Notes: generated by a model not told the origin, from the sequence alone. A stretch of DNA of 64,000 bases from Ariolimax columbianus (GCA_036924085.1 JAVGWX010000005.1:97006172-97070171); one strand, 5' to 3'. Positions 27,801-32,439 are shown, counted from the stretch's first letter. Program-made: numbers and translations.

Positions 27801-30542
27801 TCATCTGCCGCCAGTGTGGTATGACATACATTAGGGAAACTGGTATGGAACTGCAGGAGCGAATCCGCCAACACCTCAACGACATCCACAACCGCACTGG
27901 TTCCCCAATTGCCAGCCACTTCAATGGTCCTGAGCACCGGGGTACGACTGATGTTAGTGTCACTGGTCTAGTTTCGTGCTTCTCTGATGATCGTCATCGA
28001 TTTGCCCTTGAGAATAGACTTATCTCTAGTATGGGCTGTCTCCAACCACATGGCATTAATATCTTCCATACTTTTTTTTAAACCCTCACACTGGCCGGCA
28101 TCTATTTGTTTCCTTTGCCCCCCCCCCTCCCCCTCCCCCCTTCCTCTACCAGTTCTCTCTCTCCTCACCCCTCCTATATCAATCTCACGCCCTCCCGGCT
28201 TATATTGCCTTCTCTTTGTTCTCCCATCTGGACCACTATTTGGCCACCATTGGATAATCCGGCACATTCCCCCACTTTGTGTTTGACAGCTCCGATTCAG
28301 TTTCAATCAAGCGTCTGGCACAACCGGTCGCTTAGACAGATTGGGTCTACTATCAAAAACAGATGAGGTGACCATTTTTTCTTATATGTTGATTTGTTAG
28401 TTCAGTATTGTTGTCCCTGATGAAGGCCTATTGATCGAAACGTAGGTTTTGTTTGTGTTCTCGTCTCGGTGCGGTATCTGACCATACCCATTTTTTAATT
28501 TTGATTAAACTCAACCTTAATCTTCTTCTTCTTCTTTGTACGCTGTCAGACATCAACCTGTATTTGTTCGAAGAAAGCAACGGTCATCCTGAGGCTGTCG
28601 ACACTGCCATAGAGCTTGTCTAGTGTTGCCACTGGTGATGGCCACATGTGCTTTCTCTGGTCCTCGTATATCGGGCAGTTTTGCAGCAGATGTTCAGCGG
28701 TCATTTTCCCTGTACCACAAGTGCATTCGTCAGTGCCACCTATCTTCAGTTTATTGAATAGGTGGTACCTCAGTCTGTTGTGGCCTGTGCGGAGTCTGAA
28801 GACCACGACCTGCTCTCTTCTGTTCAACTGGTAGGCATCATTTTTTGAGTAGCCAGTATGTTTTTTTTCCCATTTGGCCATGTATCTGGTCCTAATGAGC
28901 CTTTTGGACTCTTCGTAGGTCACACTAGAATCTGGTTGTGGTAGTCTTGCACCTTCTTTTGCGAGTCTGTCTGCCTCCTCGTTGCCTTGGATGTTACAGT
29001 GGGATGGAACCCACTGTACCACTACTCTTTTTGGTGCGGCCTGCTGGCATAGTTGACCGAGTACTGCTCTTAAATCATTAAGTTCAGTATTTTTCTGGCT
29101 TTTTAGTGCTGTAACTTCGGCCAGGGCATCTGTAAACAGGACTATCTGGCTTTCATTGATTTCGCCTGTGAGCATTGCTTCTACTGCAGCCCTCAGTGCC
29201 TCTGCCTCCGCTCTGAAATTGCTTGAGAATTTTCCAGTTGCCACTGACAGTGTTGTTTTTCTACCATTTGGTAGGCTCAGAAATACCCCTGCCCCTCCGT
29301 TCTGTGTTGTGTGTGTTACAGAACGGTCGGTGTATGCATGGGTCCAGTTCATGCTTGGGTAGTTTTCCGTTATGTACCTTAGGGTTATGTCTCCTCTTTC
29401 TTTTTCAGTCTGGCTGTTCTTGTTTCCAATACCTGGTATATTTTCTACCACCTCCGGAATGATTTGCTGCTTCCATGTGGGTTTGCGTACAGTAGGGATG
29501 GGCTTTGGTATTGTTATGGTGTTCATAAGGTCTTCGCTCAACTTTGCTTTGGCTATTTCTACAAAGTTTCTCCGCTTTAGCTTCCCATTTCAAAATCTAT
29601 TTAATCTCTGATGCGTTGGATGGCCTGTCAGTCTTCTAAGTTTCTCTGCTTGCTGTTGGGCTTTGCAGTCTCCTCTGTCGGTCATGGATTGCAGATTTGT
29701 AATCTTTCAAGTTCTACAATTGGCATTGACTTCATGCCTCCTGTTATAACTATCATGGCTTGGTTTTGAAGTTTGCTAATTTTATCAAAGTTCACCTTTG
29801 CTGCTGTTGTCCATGCCGCAATGCCATACTCGAGAACTGGTCTCACTCTTCCAGTGTACAGTTTCTTAAGTATTCTTTCGTCTGCTCCCCAACTTGTGCC
29901 AGCAAGTTTCCTCATGATTGCCATTCTTTGTCTGGCTCTCATTCGGTTTCTCTCGATCTGACTTTTCCATGTCATGCGCCGATCAAATGTGACAACCTTA
30001 ATCAACTTTTACAAGTTTTTTCATGTTTTTTTCTCAAGATAATTATCAAATGTTAATTGTGTTCCTGTTTTCCTGCTCGTTTTTCTGCTAATTGTTGCAT
30101 CTTCATGCAACTCTTCACTGTGAGGGATATTGTTGGAGATAGTCGACATCCCTGTCTGATTTCCCCCACCCCCTTTTTTTTTTGTTTCTGGGGTTGGCAG
30201 TGTAAAAAATAGCATGTACCTTGTGATGATACTGCTGGTGCAATTAGCATATATTTCTGCACCCTACAAATCCTCACAAAGGACGCCCAACAATGGGTTA
30301 TAGCTATAGCATTATTATATTTAAAAAATTGTATTATTGAGCATTGAAAATATATTTATGATGATTTAAAATGCTAGTAATCAATTTTTGATTCACAGGA
30401 AGAGGTACAGATTTTGAAAGAAACATCATTCAGCGGTGATATCTCACAATCAGCAAGTGAGACTGAAACTTTACTCAAAGTTTCAGGAACAGAAAACAAC
30501 ATCTACCTCGACCGAGATGATGAAGACAACGCTATTGCATAG
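632..30542 (+). CDS. P5B-type ATPase (ATP13A2/ATP13A3-like), 3' part, 11 exons
   Basis: Join of 632-819, 2075-2227, 5266-5362, 6992-7064, 12096-12246, 14066-14211, 16156-16244, 18179-18262, 22726-22869, 24504-24638 and 30399-30542. Every intron is GT...AG and the joined 1404 nt stay open to TAG, giving 467 residues. Seen: the P-domain block [18 protein letters not shown], the hinge [34 protein letters not shown], then about six hydrophobic segments and a charged tail. These motifs and their order are those of P5B ATPases, which reside in endolysosomal membranes; ATP13A2/3 export polyamines from the organelle lumen. Which paralogue this is cannot be told from this half. The A domain, DKTGT phosphorylation site and first four membrane segments lie upstream of the window. 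Coding sequence looks intact; the introns have been inflated by repeats and mobile elements. Confidence 0.95.
1098..1160 (-). mobile_element. CR1-like LINE 3' terminal fragment
   Basis: The reverse complement matches the 3' end of the CR1-like copy at 38,730-38,800 (ATGTAAATGAAACTAGTTG, then TCTGCAGAGTC). It is only the 3' terminus, as expected of 5'-truncated insertions. The rest of the intron from 820 to 1097 shows nothing I can assign. Confidence 0.55.
1240..1480 (+). mobile_element. Decayed LINE reverse-transcriptase C-terminal fragment
   Basis: Broken frames resemble the C-terminal part of RTE-like reverse transcriptases. The clearest piece is [17 protein letters not shown] at about 1400-1450, which recalls the RQIRFFGHIxRHD block. 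Many stops. The identification is tentative. Confidence 0.4.
1530..1812 (+). mobile_element. LINE 3' UTR fragment with TTGATTGA-type tail
   Basis: The reverse complement matches the 3' UTR of the antisense LINE at 17,190-17,860 over CTTCAATAAATACACATCAA and neighbouring sequence. It ends in TTTTGATTGATTTAATTG, a tail seen in inverted form at 17,205, 22,425 and 32,195. No coding part is legible. Sequence from 1813 to 2074 is unassigned intron. Confidence 0.5.
2075..2227 (+). CDS. ATP13A-like exon b: hinge motif [11 protein letters not shown]
   Basis: The acceptor TTTTCCAG ends at 2074 and the donor GTATGT starts at 2228. It encodes residues 63-114: [17 protein letters not shown], then the P5-typical [18 protein letters not shown]. 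The GDGxND motif coordinates Mg2+ and couples phosphorylation to membrane movement in P-type ATPases. Catalytic residues are intact. Confidence 0.96.
2330..2690 (+). mobile_element. Decayed LINE C-terminal fragment (RTE-like)
   Basis: Shifted frames read ETWTVNK, then [20 protein letters not shown] and [13 protein letters not shown], followed by a GWT stretch. This is the order of the C-terminal end of RTE-like ORFs (ETWT..., GHI.RR..L..T.LEGKVEGKR.RG). Multiple stops and frameshifts; inactive. Confidence 0.6.
2805..2948 (+). mobile_element. SINE-like fragment, same family as 33,225-33,420
   Basis: The segment GAAGTAAAAATCTAGTCTAC...TTTTATTCCTCAGCCTGGTATA parallels 33,315-33,395. The 33-kb copy has a tRNA-like head, so this is probably a 5'-damaged copy of the same tRNA-derived SINE. 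Confidence 0.45.
2950..4790. repeat. 42-bp minisatellite array with 420-bp higher-order repeat
   Basis: The core (about 3055-4660) holds roughly 38 head-to-tail 42-bp units. One strand reads [14 protein letters not shown], but because 42 is divisible by three several frames on both strands are open. Edges (2950-3055 and 4660-4790) carry diverged units, the centre near-identical ones. Blocks of ten units recur: the variant CCACGCATCA occurs at 3762-3771 and again 420 bp later, with matching flanking variants. It sits in the intron between exons b and c and is not a gene. Bases 4791-5144 show nothing else. Confidence 0.95.
5145..5230 (+). mobile_element. LINE 3' tail fragment (TTGATTGA-tail family)
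   Basis: GACTTGATGCATAAAGACCT then CTCTACAGGGAACTGAGAAAG matches the 3' end seen at 1739-1800 in the same orientation. Only the terminal 80 bp or so are visible. The fragment runs to within about 35 bp of exon c. Confidence 0.45.
5266..5362 (+). CDS. ATP13A-like exon c: start of transmembrane bundle
   Basis: The acceptor TTGCAG ends at 5265 and the donor GTAAAT starts at 5363. It encodes residues 114-146, [11 protein letters not shown] followed by the hydrophobic stretch [17 protein letters not shown], equivalent to membrane segment 5. The split codon AG|G restores the arginine shared with exon b. Confidence 0.94.
5375..6965. repeat. Degenerate array of TTTGACATCATCCTTTAATG-type units
   Basis: An irregular array of roughly 35-45 bp units mixing TTTGACATCATC, CCTTTAATGTCATCATCC and TTGTCACCC. 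It starts on the left flank of the LINE A fragment (5375-5430) and resumes at 6015, so the LINE copy lies inside the array. It fills nearly the whole intron between exons c and d. Confidence 0.8.
5431..6014 (+). mobile_element. LINE A copy 1, 5'-truncated, RNase H and C-terminal region
   Basis: It encodes the end of an RNase H domain ([20 protein letters not shown]) and then the C-terminal region [20 protein letters not shown]...CTCGTGKM...EHLLQN, ending near QVDV-stop. It closes with TTACGAAGAAGAAG. One frameshift near 5700 and an in-frame TAG near 5898 break it. It is closest to the 8-kb and 28.5-kb copies. No clear target duplication is visible. Confidence 0.9.
6992..7064 (+). CDS. ATP13A-like exon d: membrane segment 6
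   Basis: The acceptor CCTGCAG ends at 6991 and the donor GTAAGT starts at 7065. It encodes residues 147-171, including [17 protein letters not shown], the P5B 'QFLFIDL' membrane segment. It is a 73-nt exon, in frame with both neighbours. Confidence 0.93.
7070..7200. repeat. Short T/C-rich tandem repeat
   Basis: About four units of roughly 30 bp (ATTCTGTCCTGTCTTTTCAG then TCTTATCTCTTTT) immediately follow exon d. Because units contain pyrimidine-AG, they mimic 3' splice sites. Bases 7201-7496 show nothing recognisable. Confidence 0.7.
7505..7896. repeat. 30-bp tandem array, left part
   Basis: About thirteen units of 30 bp, ACATCATTGCTGATACTGTC followed by ACAAAATAGT, with a few shortened units near the right end. 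The LINE A copy interrupts it at 7896 and it resumes at 11791. The open frames through it are a by-product of a period divisible by three. Confidence 0.93.
7897..11790 (+). mobile_element. LINE A copy 2, near-complete (endonuclease, RT, RNase H)
   Basis: A non-LTR retrotransposon of about 3.9 kb, flanked by the 11-bp duplication CTGTTACTGTC (7886-7896 and 11791-11801). In order: a 5' region without a clear ORF1; an APE-type endonuclease (VGDFNSH at about 8645, SDHRPI at about 8880); a reverse transcriptase (YRPISLLSC at about 9610, DLEKAFD at about 9823, FADDLAMW at about 10069); RNase H (YTDGSVT at about 10950, FTDALA at about 11118, NQEADRLA at about 11270); a Cys-rich C-terminus; and a tail GTACGAAGAAGAAG. 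RNase H after RT suits the I/Nimb/Ingi group. Several frameshifts, a gap of perhaps 100 codons between endonuclease and RT near 9480, and a 53-bp insertion near 11,530 make it inactive. Confidence 0.93.
11531..11583. repeat. 53-bp insertion with 12-bp direct repeat inside LINE A copy 2
   Basis: Relative to the other LINE A copies, 41 bp plus a second copy of GGCACTGACGAA (11519-11530 and 11572-11583) is inserted in the C-terminal coding region. The insert contains CACCTCACGGTAGAAGAGG, similar to units of the array at 20,090. Origin unknown; it behaves like a tiny insertion with target duplication. Confidence 0.65.
11802..12005. repeat. 30-bp tandem array, right part
   Basis: This continues the array of 7505-7896 on the far side of the LINE A insertion, with more diverged units (ATTGCTGATAATGTCACAA and similar). 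Some units carry AACATACAGTATC instead of AAAATAGTAC. Confidence 0.85.
12096..12246 (+). CDS. ATP13A-like exon e: cytosolic loop and membrane segment 7
   Basis: The acceptor TTTCCAG ends at 12095 and the donor GTATGT starts at 12247. It encodes residues 171-221: [20 protein letters not shown] (loop), then [20 protein letters not shown] (hydrophobic), then KDQPW. The preceding 5-kb intron holds the near-complete LINE A copy. Confidence 0.93.
12590..12905. repeat. Dispersed repeat, same family as 32,515-32,900
   Basis: AAATAAAATTCATTAATATT, ACATAATTAAA then TATCTATAACATAAAGTATTC and CAGTCAGATCTAAATCTGTC all have counterparts in the same order at 32,525-32,850. A third piece lies at 24,715-24,835. 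No coding capacity or terminal repeats seen. Bases 12247-12589 and 12906-13050 are otherwise blank. Confidence 0.7.
13055..13600 (-). mobile_element. RTE-like LINE fragment, C-terminal part
   Basis: On the minus strand 13501-13205 reads [17 protein letters not shown], then [18 protein letters not shown] and [18 protein letters not shown], continuing to about WPDDF. This is the order of the RTE-type block FNSTVLPAMLYGSE...QRAMERRMLGISLRDRI...GHVARR.D.RWT...W.DD. The N-terminal RT core is absent. Bases 13601-14065 show nothing assignable. Confidence 0.8.
14066..14211 (+). CDS. ATP13A-like exon f: lumenal loop and membrane segment 8
   Basis: The acceptor CTTATAG ends at 14065 and the donor GTAAGT starts at 14212. 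It encodes residues 221-270: [19 protein letters not shown], then [18 protein letters not shown] and PFRKSIFSN. The ENTAVF and SKGxPFR blocks are typical of ATP13A proteins. Confidence 0.94.
14360..14835 (+). mobile_element. LINE 3' end plus 3' UTR repeat
   Basis: 14,440-14,520 resembles a LINE C-terminus ([14 protein letters not shown] in a shifted frame). It is followed by a block of about 290 bp that recurs at 16,268-16,590: GCCCACA(G/A)TGAGTA(A/G)GATTA, GTTGTGCTATGC, GCTCACTACT, TTAGCCAGGCTGCCA, CAGTATATTTT. The open frame at 14521-14793 belongs to this repeat and is not a gene. Confidence 0.6.
15800..16035. repeat. Degenerate pyrimidine-rich tandem repeat
   Basis: About eight units of 25-30 bp on the theme TTCCTGTTTGTCATTTCCTG. 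Because of its pyrimidine-rich strand it lies like an extended tract 120 bp upstream of exon g. From 14836 to 15799 I see no repeat or coding signal. Confidence 0.65.
16156..16244 (+). CDS. ATP13A-like exon g: membrane segment 9
   Basis: The acceptor TTAG ends at 16155 after an AT-rich tract with a rather weak pyrimidine run. The donor GTAGGT starts at 16245. It encodes residues 270-299, [20 protein letters not shown] followed by [10 protein letters not shown]. It is in frame on both sides. Confidence 0.92.
16268..16600 (+). repeat. Second copy of the 14.5-kb dispersed repeat
   Basis: It starts about 24 bp into the intron after exon g, with GCCCACAATGAGTAGGATTA, and follows the 14,530-14,800 copy in order through TTAGCCAGGCTGCCACGAAA and CAGTATATTTTGCCTGACC. 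Part of it (TTAGCCAG.CTGCC...GGGTCTTGG) also resembles the (GAA)n-tailed element at 39,031-39,395 in reverse. Confidence 0.65.
16685..16790. repeat. 32-bp tandem repeat, about 3.3 units
   Basis: GTTCTGTTTAAGTGCACCTT followed by GTCATTTCAATT, repeated. It is a short array with few differences between units. Confidence 0.85.
16880..17005. repeat. About 40-bp tandem repeat, 3 units
   Basis: Three units of GTGACACATGGAGATTGGGG followed by GCAGTATGTCAAAGTGGTTA. The CAAAGTGGTTAGTGACAC part resembles tRNA-like SINE heads at 17,890 and 44,410, so the array may have grown from such a head. Confidence 0.7.
17190..17862 (-). mobile_element. LINE C-terminal fragment with 3' UTR
   Basis: The minus strand reads, with stops and frameshifts, [51 protein letters not shown], then [14 protein letters not shown] and downstream GDGIDGPG-like sequence. 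These match the LINE block YLGSVVDKQGGTDEDVKARI...NVKSVLLYGSETW...QTFVNKCLRRI. The 3' UTR ends at the TTGATTGAATATGGG side near 17,200. Decayed and 5'-truncated. Confidence 0.7.
17872..18085 (+). mobile_element. Decayed tRNA-derived SINE
   Basis: The head CATGGCAAAGTGGTTAGTGA resembles a tRNA A-box region. The body carries GTTGGATGCACTGAGCCATT, the module also found in the SINE at 18,498. It lies in the intron before exon h. The B box is not clear. Confidence 0.5.
18179..18262 (+). CDS. ATP13A-like exon h: membrane segment 10
   Basis: The acceptor TTTTTTCAG ends at 18178 and the donor GTAGGA starts at 18263. It is exactly 28 codons (residues 300-327), [20 protein letters not shown] followed by FVLAYVTE, the last membrane helix. 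A symmetric phase-0 exon. Confidence 0.92.
18498..18748 (+). mobile_element. tRNA-derived SINE, family 1, copy a
   Basis: About 250 bp. A-box-like GGCTAGTGGTTAAGTGACAC, a perfect B box GGTTCGATTCC at 18551-18561, a central module GCTGAAGTAGGATGCACTGG at about 18643, and a tail ending in A11. Flanks carry a near-perfect 11-bp duplication ending CCTAGATG. Other copies are at 25.8, 53.6 and 58.0 kb. Bases 18760-19470 are otherwise blank. Confidence 0.9.
19483..19717 (-). mobile_element. tRNA-derived SINE with 12-bp target duplication
   Basis: It is flanked by AGTTAGGTTTAA (19471-19482 and 19718-19729). On the minus strand it starts TGGTCAAGCCATTTGCCTCG, contains the B-box-like GGTTCGAATTT, and ends in a T/A-rich tail. 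The family differs from the family-1 SINE. Only one copy is in the window. Confidence 0.75.
20050..20275. repeat. About 55-60-bp degenerate tandem repeat
   Basis: Four units built on GATGACCTTTGCACCTCAAG, GGGATAAG and AGAGATTGGTTGA. The first unit, CCTATGCACCTCACGGTAAA, resembles the small insert in LINE A copy 2 at 11,531. Bases 20276-21080 contain nothing I recognise. Confidence 0.7.
21080..21440. repeat. Degenerate AT-rich tandem repeat
   Basis: Irregular units containing GGGACATTAGATATGGATAG and ATTAATTGATAGATAGAATA. Period roughly 60 bp, but unstable. From 21441 to 22424 the intron is AT-rich and blank. Confidence 0.65.
22425..22640 (-). mobile_element. LINE 3' UTR fragment, same family as 17,190
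   Basis: AATCAATCATCAACCATATT, then CAGCTCCCTGTGGAGCATTA and AAATACATGTTATCAAATG, parallel 17,205-17,270 and 32,195-32,260. The strand is inferred from the antisense coding part attached at 17.2 kb. No coding sequence here. Confidence 0.5.
22726..22869 (+). CDS. ATP13A-like exon i: start of C-terminal cytosolic tail
   Basis: The acceptor TTTTACAG ends at 22725 and the donor is GTTTGA at 22870 (non-optimal +3 to +5). It encodes residues 328-375: [20 protein letters not shown], then a charged segment ending [10 protein letters not shown]. Human ATP13A3 also has a short tail with an EWPP-type motif. A phase-0 exon. Confidence 0.9.
23015..23256. repeat. 43-bp array carrying acceptor-like motif, left part
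   Basis: About five units of 43 bp, TTTACTGGGGCTAGATTGAT, CTATCATTACATCTGTTTGT, AGG. Each unit contains TTTGTAGGTT, nearly identical to the real acceptor of exon j (CTTTGTAG|GTTGAC at 24,496-24,509). The array is interrupted at 23,256 and resumes at 24,422. Confidence 0.9.
23257..24421 (+). mobile_element. Putative solo LTR, 1165 bp
   Basis: It begins TGTAACAG and ends CTGCTACA, an imperfect short inverted repeat with the TG...CA ends of LTRs, and is flanked by ATGG (23253-23256 and 24422-24425). Inside are TATAAAA at about 23,605 and AATAAA at about 24,301, placed as LTR promoter and polyadenylation signals would be. There is no internal coding region, so recombination between two LTRs is the likely origin. 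Strand is set from the TATA-to-AATAAA order. The insertion splits the 43-bp array. Confidence 0.75.
24422..24503. repeat. 43-bp array, right part, ending at exon j
   Basis: Two further units, GGGACTAGCTTGATCTTTCA..., continue the array beyond the LTR. The last unit contains the actual acceptor of exon j. The exon boundary therefore coincides with the array edge. Confidence 0.85.
24504..24638 (+). CDS. ATP13A-like exon j: acidic tail segment
   Basis: The acceptor TTTCTTTGTAG ends at 24503 and the donor GTGAGA starts at 24639. It is 45 codons (residues 376-420), [20 protein letters not shown] then an acidic stretch with [10 protein letters not shown]. The exon is preceded by an array carrying the same acceptor-like motif, so the true acceptor is the last of a series. 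Confidence 0.85.
24715..24835. repeat. Dispersed repeat fragment
   Basis: AGTCAGAGTATGAATCGGAC, TTGAATATC and GTAATCCAGATGTGTAATCA match 32,780-32,860 in the same order. It is the short third copy of the family at 12.6 and 32.5 kb. Bases 24836-25354 are blank. Confidence 0.65.
25429..25675 (+). mobile_element. tRNA-derived SINE, family 2, copy a
   Basis: Head AGCCGCGTAGCACAGTGGTT with A-box character, and B box GGTTCATTCCC at about 25,492. The body has CAGCCTTAAATGGGTACTGG and a GAGGCGATGGCTACCGCCC segment, and the end is rich in CTTTACTTTA. Related sequences lie at 26.5, 46.5 and 55.4 kb in reverse. Confidence 0.85.
25802..26054 (-). mobile_element. tRNA-derived SINE, family 1, copy b
   Basis: The reverse complement of the 18.5-kb copy. 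The minus strand has GGTTTGATCCC as B box (about 25,995-26,005), GCTGAAGTCGAATGCACTGG as central module, and the A-rich tail at its left end. Bases 26116-26500 are blank. Confidence 0.85.
26505..26655 (-). mobile_element. Decayed tRNA-derived SINE, family 2 relative
   Basis: The minus strand reads GTCTCAGTGATAGGGCTCAC (A-box-like), GGTCTAATCCC (B-box-like), then CCAGTCAACCCAGATATAGA. The last piece corresponds to CCAGTCAACCCAGCTGTAAA in the 46.5-kb copy. Head and body are present but diverged. Confidence 0.55.
26690..28080 (+). mobile_element. Penelope-like element: reverse transcriptase plus GIY-YIG endonuclease
   Basis: Three overlapping frames make one diverged Penelope-like ORF. Frame 1 (about 26,700-26,805) has [18 protein letters not shown], a palm motif A type. 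Frame 2 (26,808-27,611) has [15 protein letters not shown] and the catalytic YRYIDDG (27,030-27,044). Frame 3 (about 27,540-28,079) has [20 protein letters not shown], a Cys-rich linker ([16 protein letters not shown]) and the GIY-YIG endonuclease [20 protein letters not shown]. Penelope-like elements prime on host ends and encode this RT/GIY-YIG pair. Two frameshifts and loss of the N-terminal half make the copy inactive, although residues are well kept. Codons are C-rich, unlike the AT-rich surroundings, as expected of a fairly young insertion. Confidence 0.92.
28081..28508 (+). mobile_element. Penelope-like element 3' untranslated region
   Basis: A C-rich stretch (28,115-28,170) is followed by sequence of ordinary composition, the hammerhead-like motif, and GTGTTCTCGTCTCGGTGCGG. 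The exact 3' end is unclear. The next recognised feature is the target duplication of the antisense LINE A copy at 28,512. Confidence 0.6.
28411..28455 (+). ncRNA. Hammerhead-ribozyme-like motif at the Penelope-like 3' end
   Basis: CTGATGA (28417-28423) and GAAA (28437-28440) are the two invariant core boxes of hammerhead ribozymes, at the expected spacing. The intervening stem would be GGCC/GATC around TATT, with one C-A mismatch and one extra A before the stem. The flanking helix is short (CC/GG). Hammerhead motifs are known in Penelope-like elements, and this one lies 330 bp past the GIY-YIG stop codon. This copy may be decayed or only structurally related; catalysis cannot be judged from sequence alone. 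Confidence 0.45.
28523..29992 (-). mobile_element. LINE A copy 3, 5'-truncated, antisense
   Basis: A 1.47-kb copy flanked by the 11-bp duplication CAACCTTAATC (28512-28522 and 29993-30003). The tail (CTTCTTCTTCTT) is at the left. An uninterrupted 331-codon frame (29541-28546) has a complete RNase H: YTDRSVT (the second catalytic-region residue G is changed to R), [28 protein letters not shown]. It then has the C-terminal CTCGTGKM...EHLLQNC region. Upstream 30,005-29,682 reads the RT thumb part, [20 protein letters not shown]. The open frame suggests a recent insertion. Confidence 0.93.
30040..30215 (-). mobile_element. LINE reverse-transcriptase fragment
   Basis: The minus strand reads [19 protein letters not shown], a match to the RT motif G.RQGCxLSPxLFN, with little else. 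Frames are broken. It is the fragment closest to the last exon. Confidence 0.5.
30399..30542 (+). CDS. ATP13A-like last exon with stop codon
   Basis: The acceptor TTCACAG ends at 30398. It encodes residues 421-467, an acidic and serine-rich tail ending [10 protein letters not shown], and stops at TAG 30540-30542. The phase-0 join to exon j leaves the frame open across the whole gene. Tail sequence is poorly conserved in the family, so this exon rests on splice site, frame and composition. Confidence 0.8.
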   Translation, partial: EEVQILKETSFSGDISQSASETETLLKVSGTENNIYLDRDDEDNAIA

Positions 30543-31205
30543 CACACCCCCACTTGACATTCATAGCCGGGGTTTTTCAATTTGATCATCATCATCACTA
30601 TGTAACAACGCTGGTCTGTTGGAACCTTTACTTGTATTTATCAAAACTGGAATCACATAAAAGGTCATCTCTGTAAATCTATTTAATTCATTTTTATTTG
30701 CTCAACTTTATCAGTTTCAACAGTGCAAAGATTTGCCTTCATATTTTTATATACACAAGCATTACACAAATATCAGTGCCAGAGAGCTAGATGATAACTA
30801 ACTGCCAATCTTGGTTCAGTATTACGGTATTTAAGTTATTATTTATTATTTTAGTTTTTGAAATTGCAAAATCATCTGCTGCAGAAAAAGTGTATAATCA
30901 AGACTGAGATATCAGACTTTAAAAACTTTACATGTTTAAATTGGTGTTGAGTGTAAGATGTATGTTCCACATTTTGCAGTTTGACAGTGATATCTGCGAA
31001 TATATTGATCTGGTGCATCAAGCTTCTGTAAATGTTTTAATTTGAGTTAACTCTCCAAAGTCTTTGGAACTTACCAGTCTACCTACCTGGCAGTAGGTGG
31101 TTGGGAATTGGTTTTATTTTGTACATTCAGGAAGTTTGTTTATTCAGGTAGTTATCTCCAGTTTACCAGCAATGCAGCATGTGGTTTGGAGACAACTTAA
31201 CGTCA
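30543..31205 (+). other. Probable 3' untranslated region of the ATPase gene
   Basis: Sequence after the stop codon is AT-rich with no open frame of note and no recognised repeat before the LINE tail at 31206. No AATAAA lies close to the stop. The first good hexamer is at about 31685-31690, beyond that LINE tail, so the polyadenylation site is not settled. Confidence 0.5.
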
Positions 31206-31258
31206 CTTTACTGGTTTAGAAGACTGCAGAATCTGTACACAACTAGTTTTTGTATTGT
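31206..31258 (-). mobile_element. CR1-like LINE 3' terminal fragment
   Basis: TACTGGTTTAGAAGACTGCA, then GAATCTGTACACAACTAGT, is the reverse complement of the 3' end of the CR1-like copy near 38,730-38,795. Truncated to the 3' terminus. Bases 31259-32189 show no repeat, and the 78-codon frame there has no recognisable features. Confidence 0.6.
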
Positions 31259-32189
31259 CTTCACCGTAATCGCCAGATGTCGTAGGGACATCACTCAGCG
31301 TGTGAATGATGTGTCTTGGGCATCTTGCTAACCCGACAGAGTCCAATATCTCTCGAGCAATGTGTTTTAGCCATTATTGTCTTGTGTCTACATTTCACAA
31401 CCACACCTGAACAGACACTGTCTGCAAATAGGGTGAAGGGCGTCAATCTTTTTAAGTTCAGCCTTGTGTACTAGACCATGGAAATACGACAAAGAGTAAT
31501 CAAAATACTGTTACATGTCACCAATGATCATGTCAGTATAATCGAAGGGAAGAAAACACCACAAAATGAATGAACTAACTATACATTCCAAATGGAAAAT
31601 AGCAACACGTTTCTGGGGAAACAAGTGTAAGTCGTCGACTAGTGTGAATTCATCAAATTCATGGCCTGGCTGCATCTATAATGAAATAAAACATAAGAGC
31701 AAAGTTATCCCCACGACCTGTTGGACGCTTATCATCTTCTGTATTACCTGTTTTGAGGGTATCAAGGCTCTACATGGATTAGCTGAAGACGACGACATTT
31801 GAGAAATAGTGATTTCCAATTTATTTGGTCCATAACTTTAACGTGTCTGTGTAGATCTTGTTGCCTTTTCTTATCATTATCCCATTGCACAATAATATGC
31901 CCAAACTATTTTGTTTAAAAACTGTAAGAATTATTTTTTTTTAAATTCAATATTTCACTTTCATTTAGTAATAGAATAACATTTAAATTTAGTAATAGAC
32001 TAACATTTAAATTTCATTTGTAAGCATGTAGTACATCAACAGAACAATTAAGTATCTCCCTGCTTTTTTGAATAAATAGATTTTCTGTTTGCAGACCAAG
32101 GGTGTAAAAGACTAACCACTGAATTTTAAAAAAAAACATGCTGTGGTCTAACATAAATTTTGTTCACCTTTTAACCCTGAGGTGTGTGT

Positions 32190-32400
32190 CCAAATTCAAT
32201 CAATCAAAATCTATTGAGCTCTCAGTAAAGTACATGTCTTCACAAATACACACCAAATCATCAAATGTTGAGCTGCCTATTCAGTTTCGTTTTTGTGACT
32301 GGAAGTTTCTAGAGCCAGCTCTATGCCCAGCCCTGTCAGACAGGTTATTATAGTGTTACTATTGTTTGCTCCCCTATTAGCTCCAGTTAAATTAAAATGT
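32190..32400 (-). mobile_element. LINE 3' UTR fragment, same family as 17,190
   Basis: TTCAATCAATCAAAATCTAT, then CACAAATACACACCAAATC and ATCAAATGTTGAGCTGCC, match 17,205-17,280 and 22,425-22,510. No coding part. Strand inferred from the 17-kb copy. Confidence 0.55.
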
Positions 32401-32439
32401 TAGGCCAGATTAGAGAACCAAATATATTTCAATATATTT

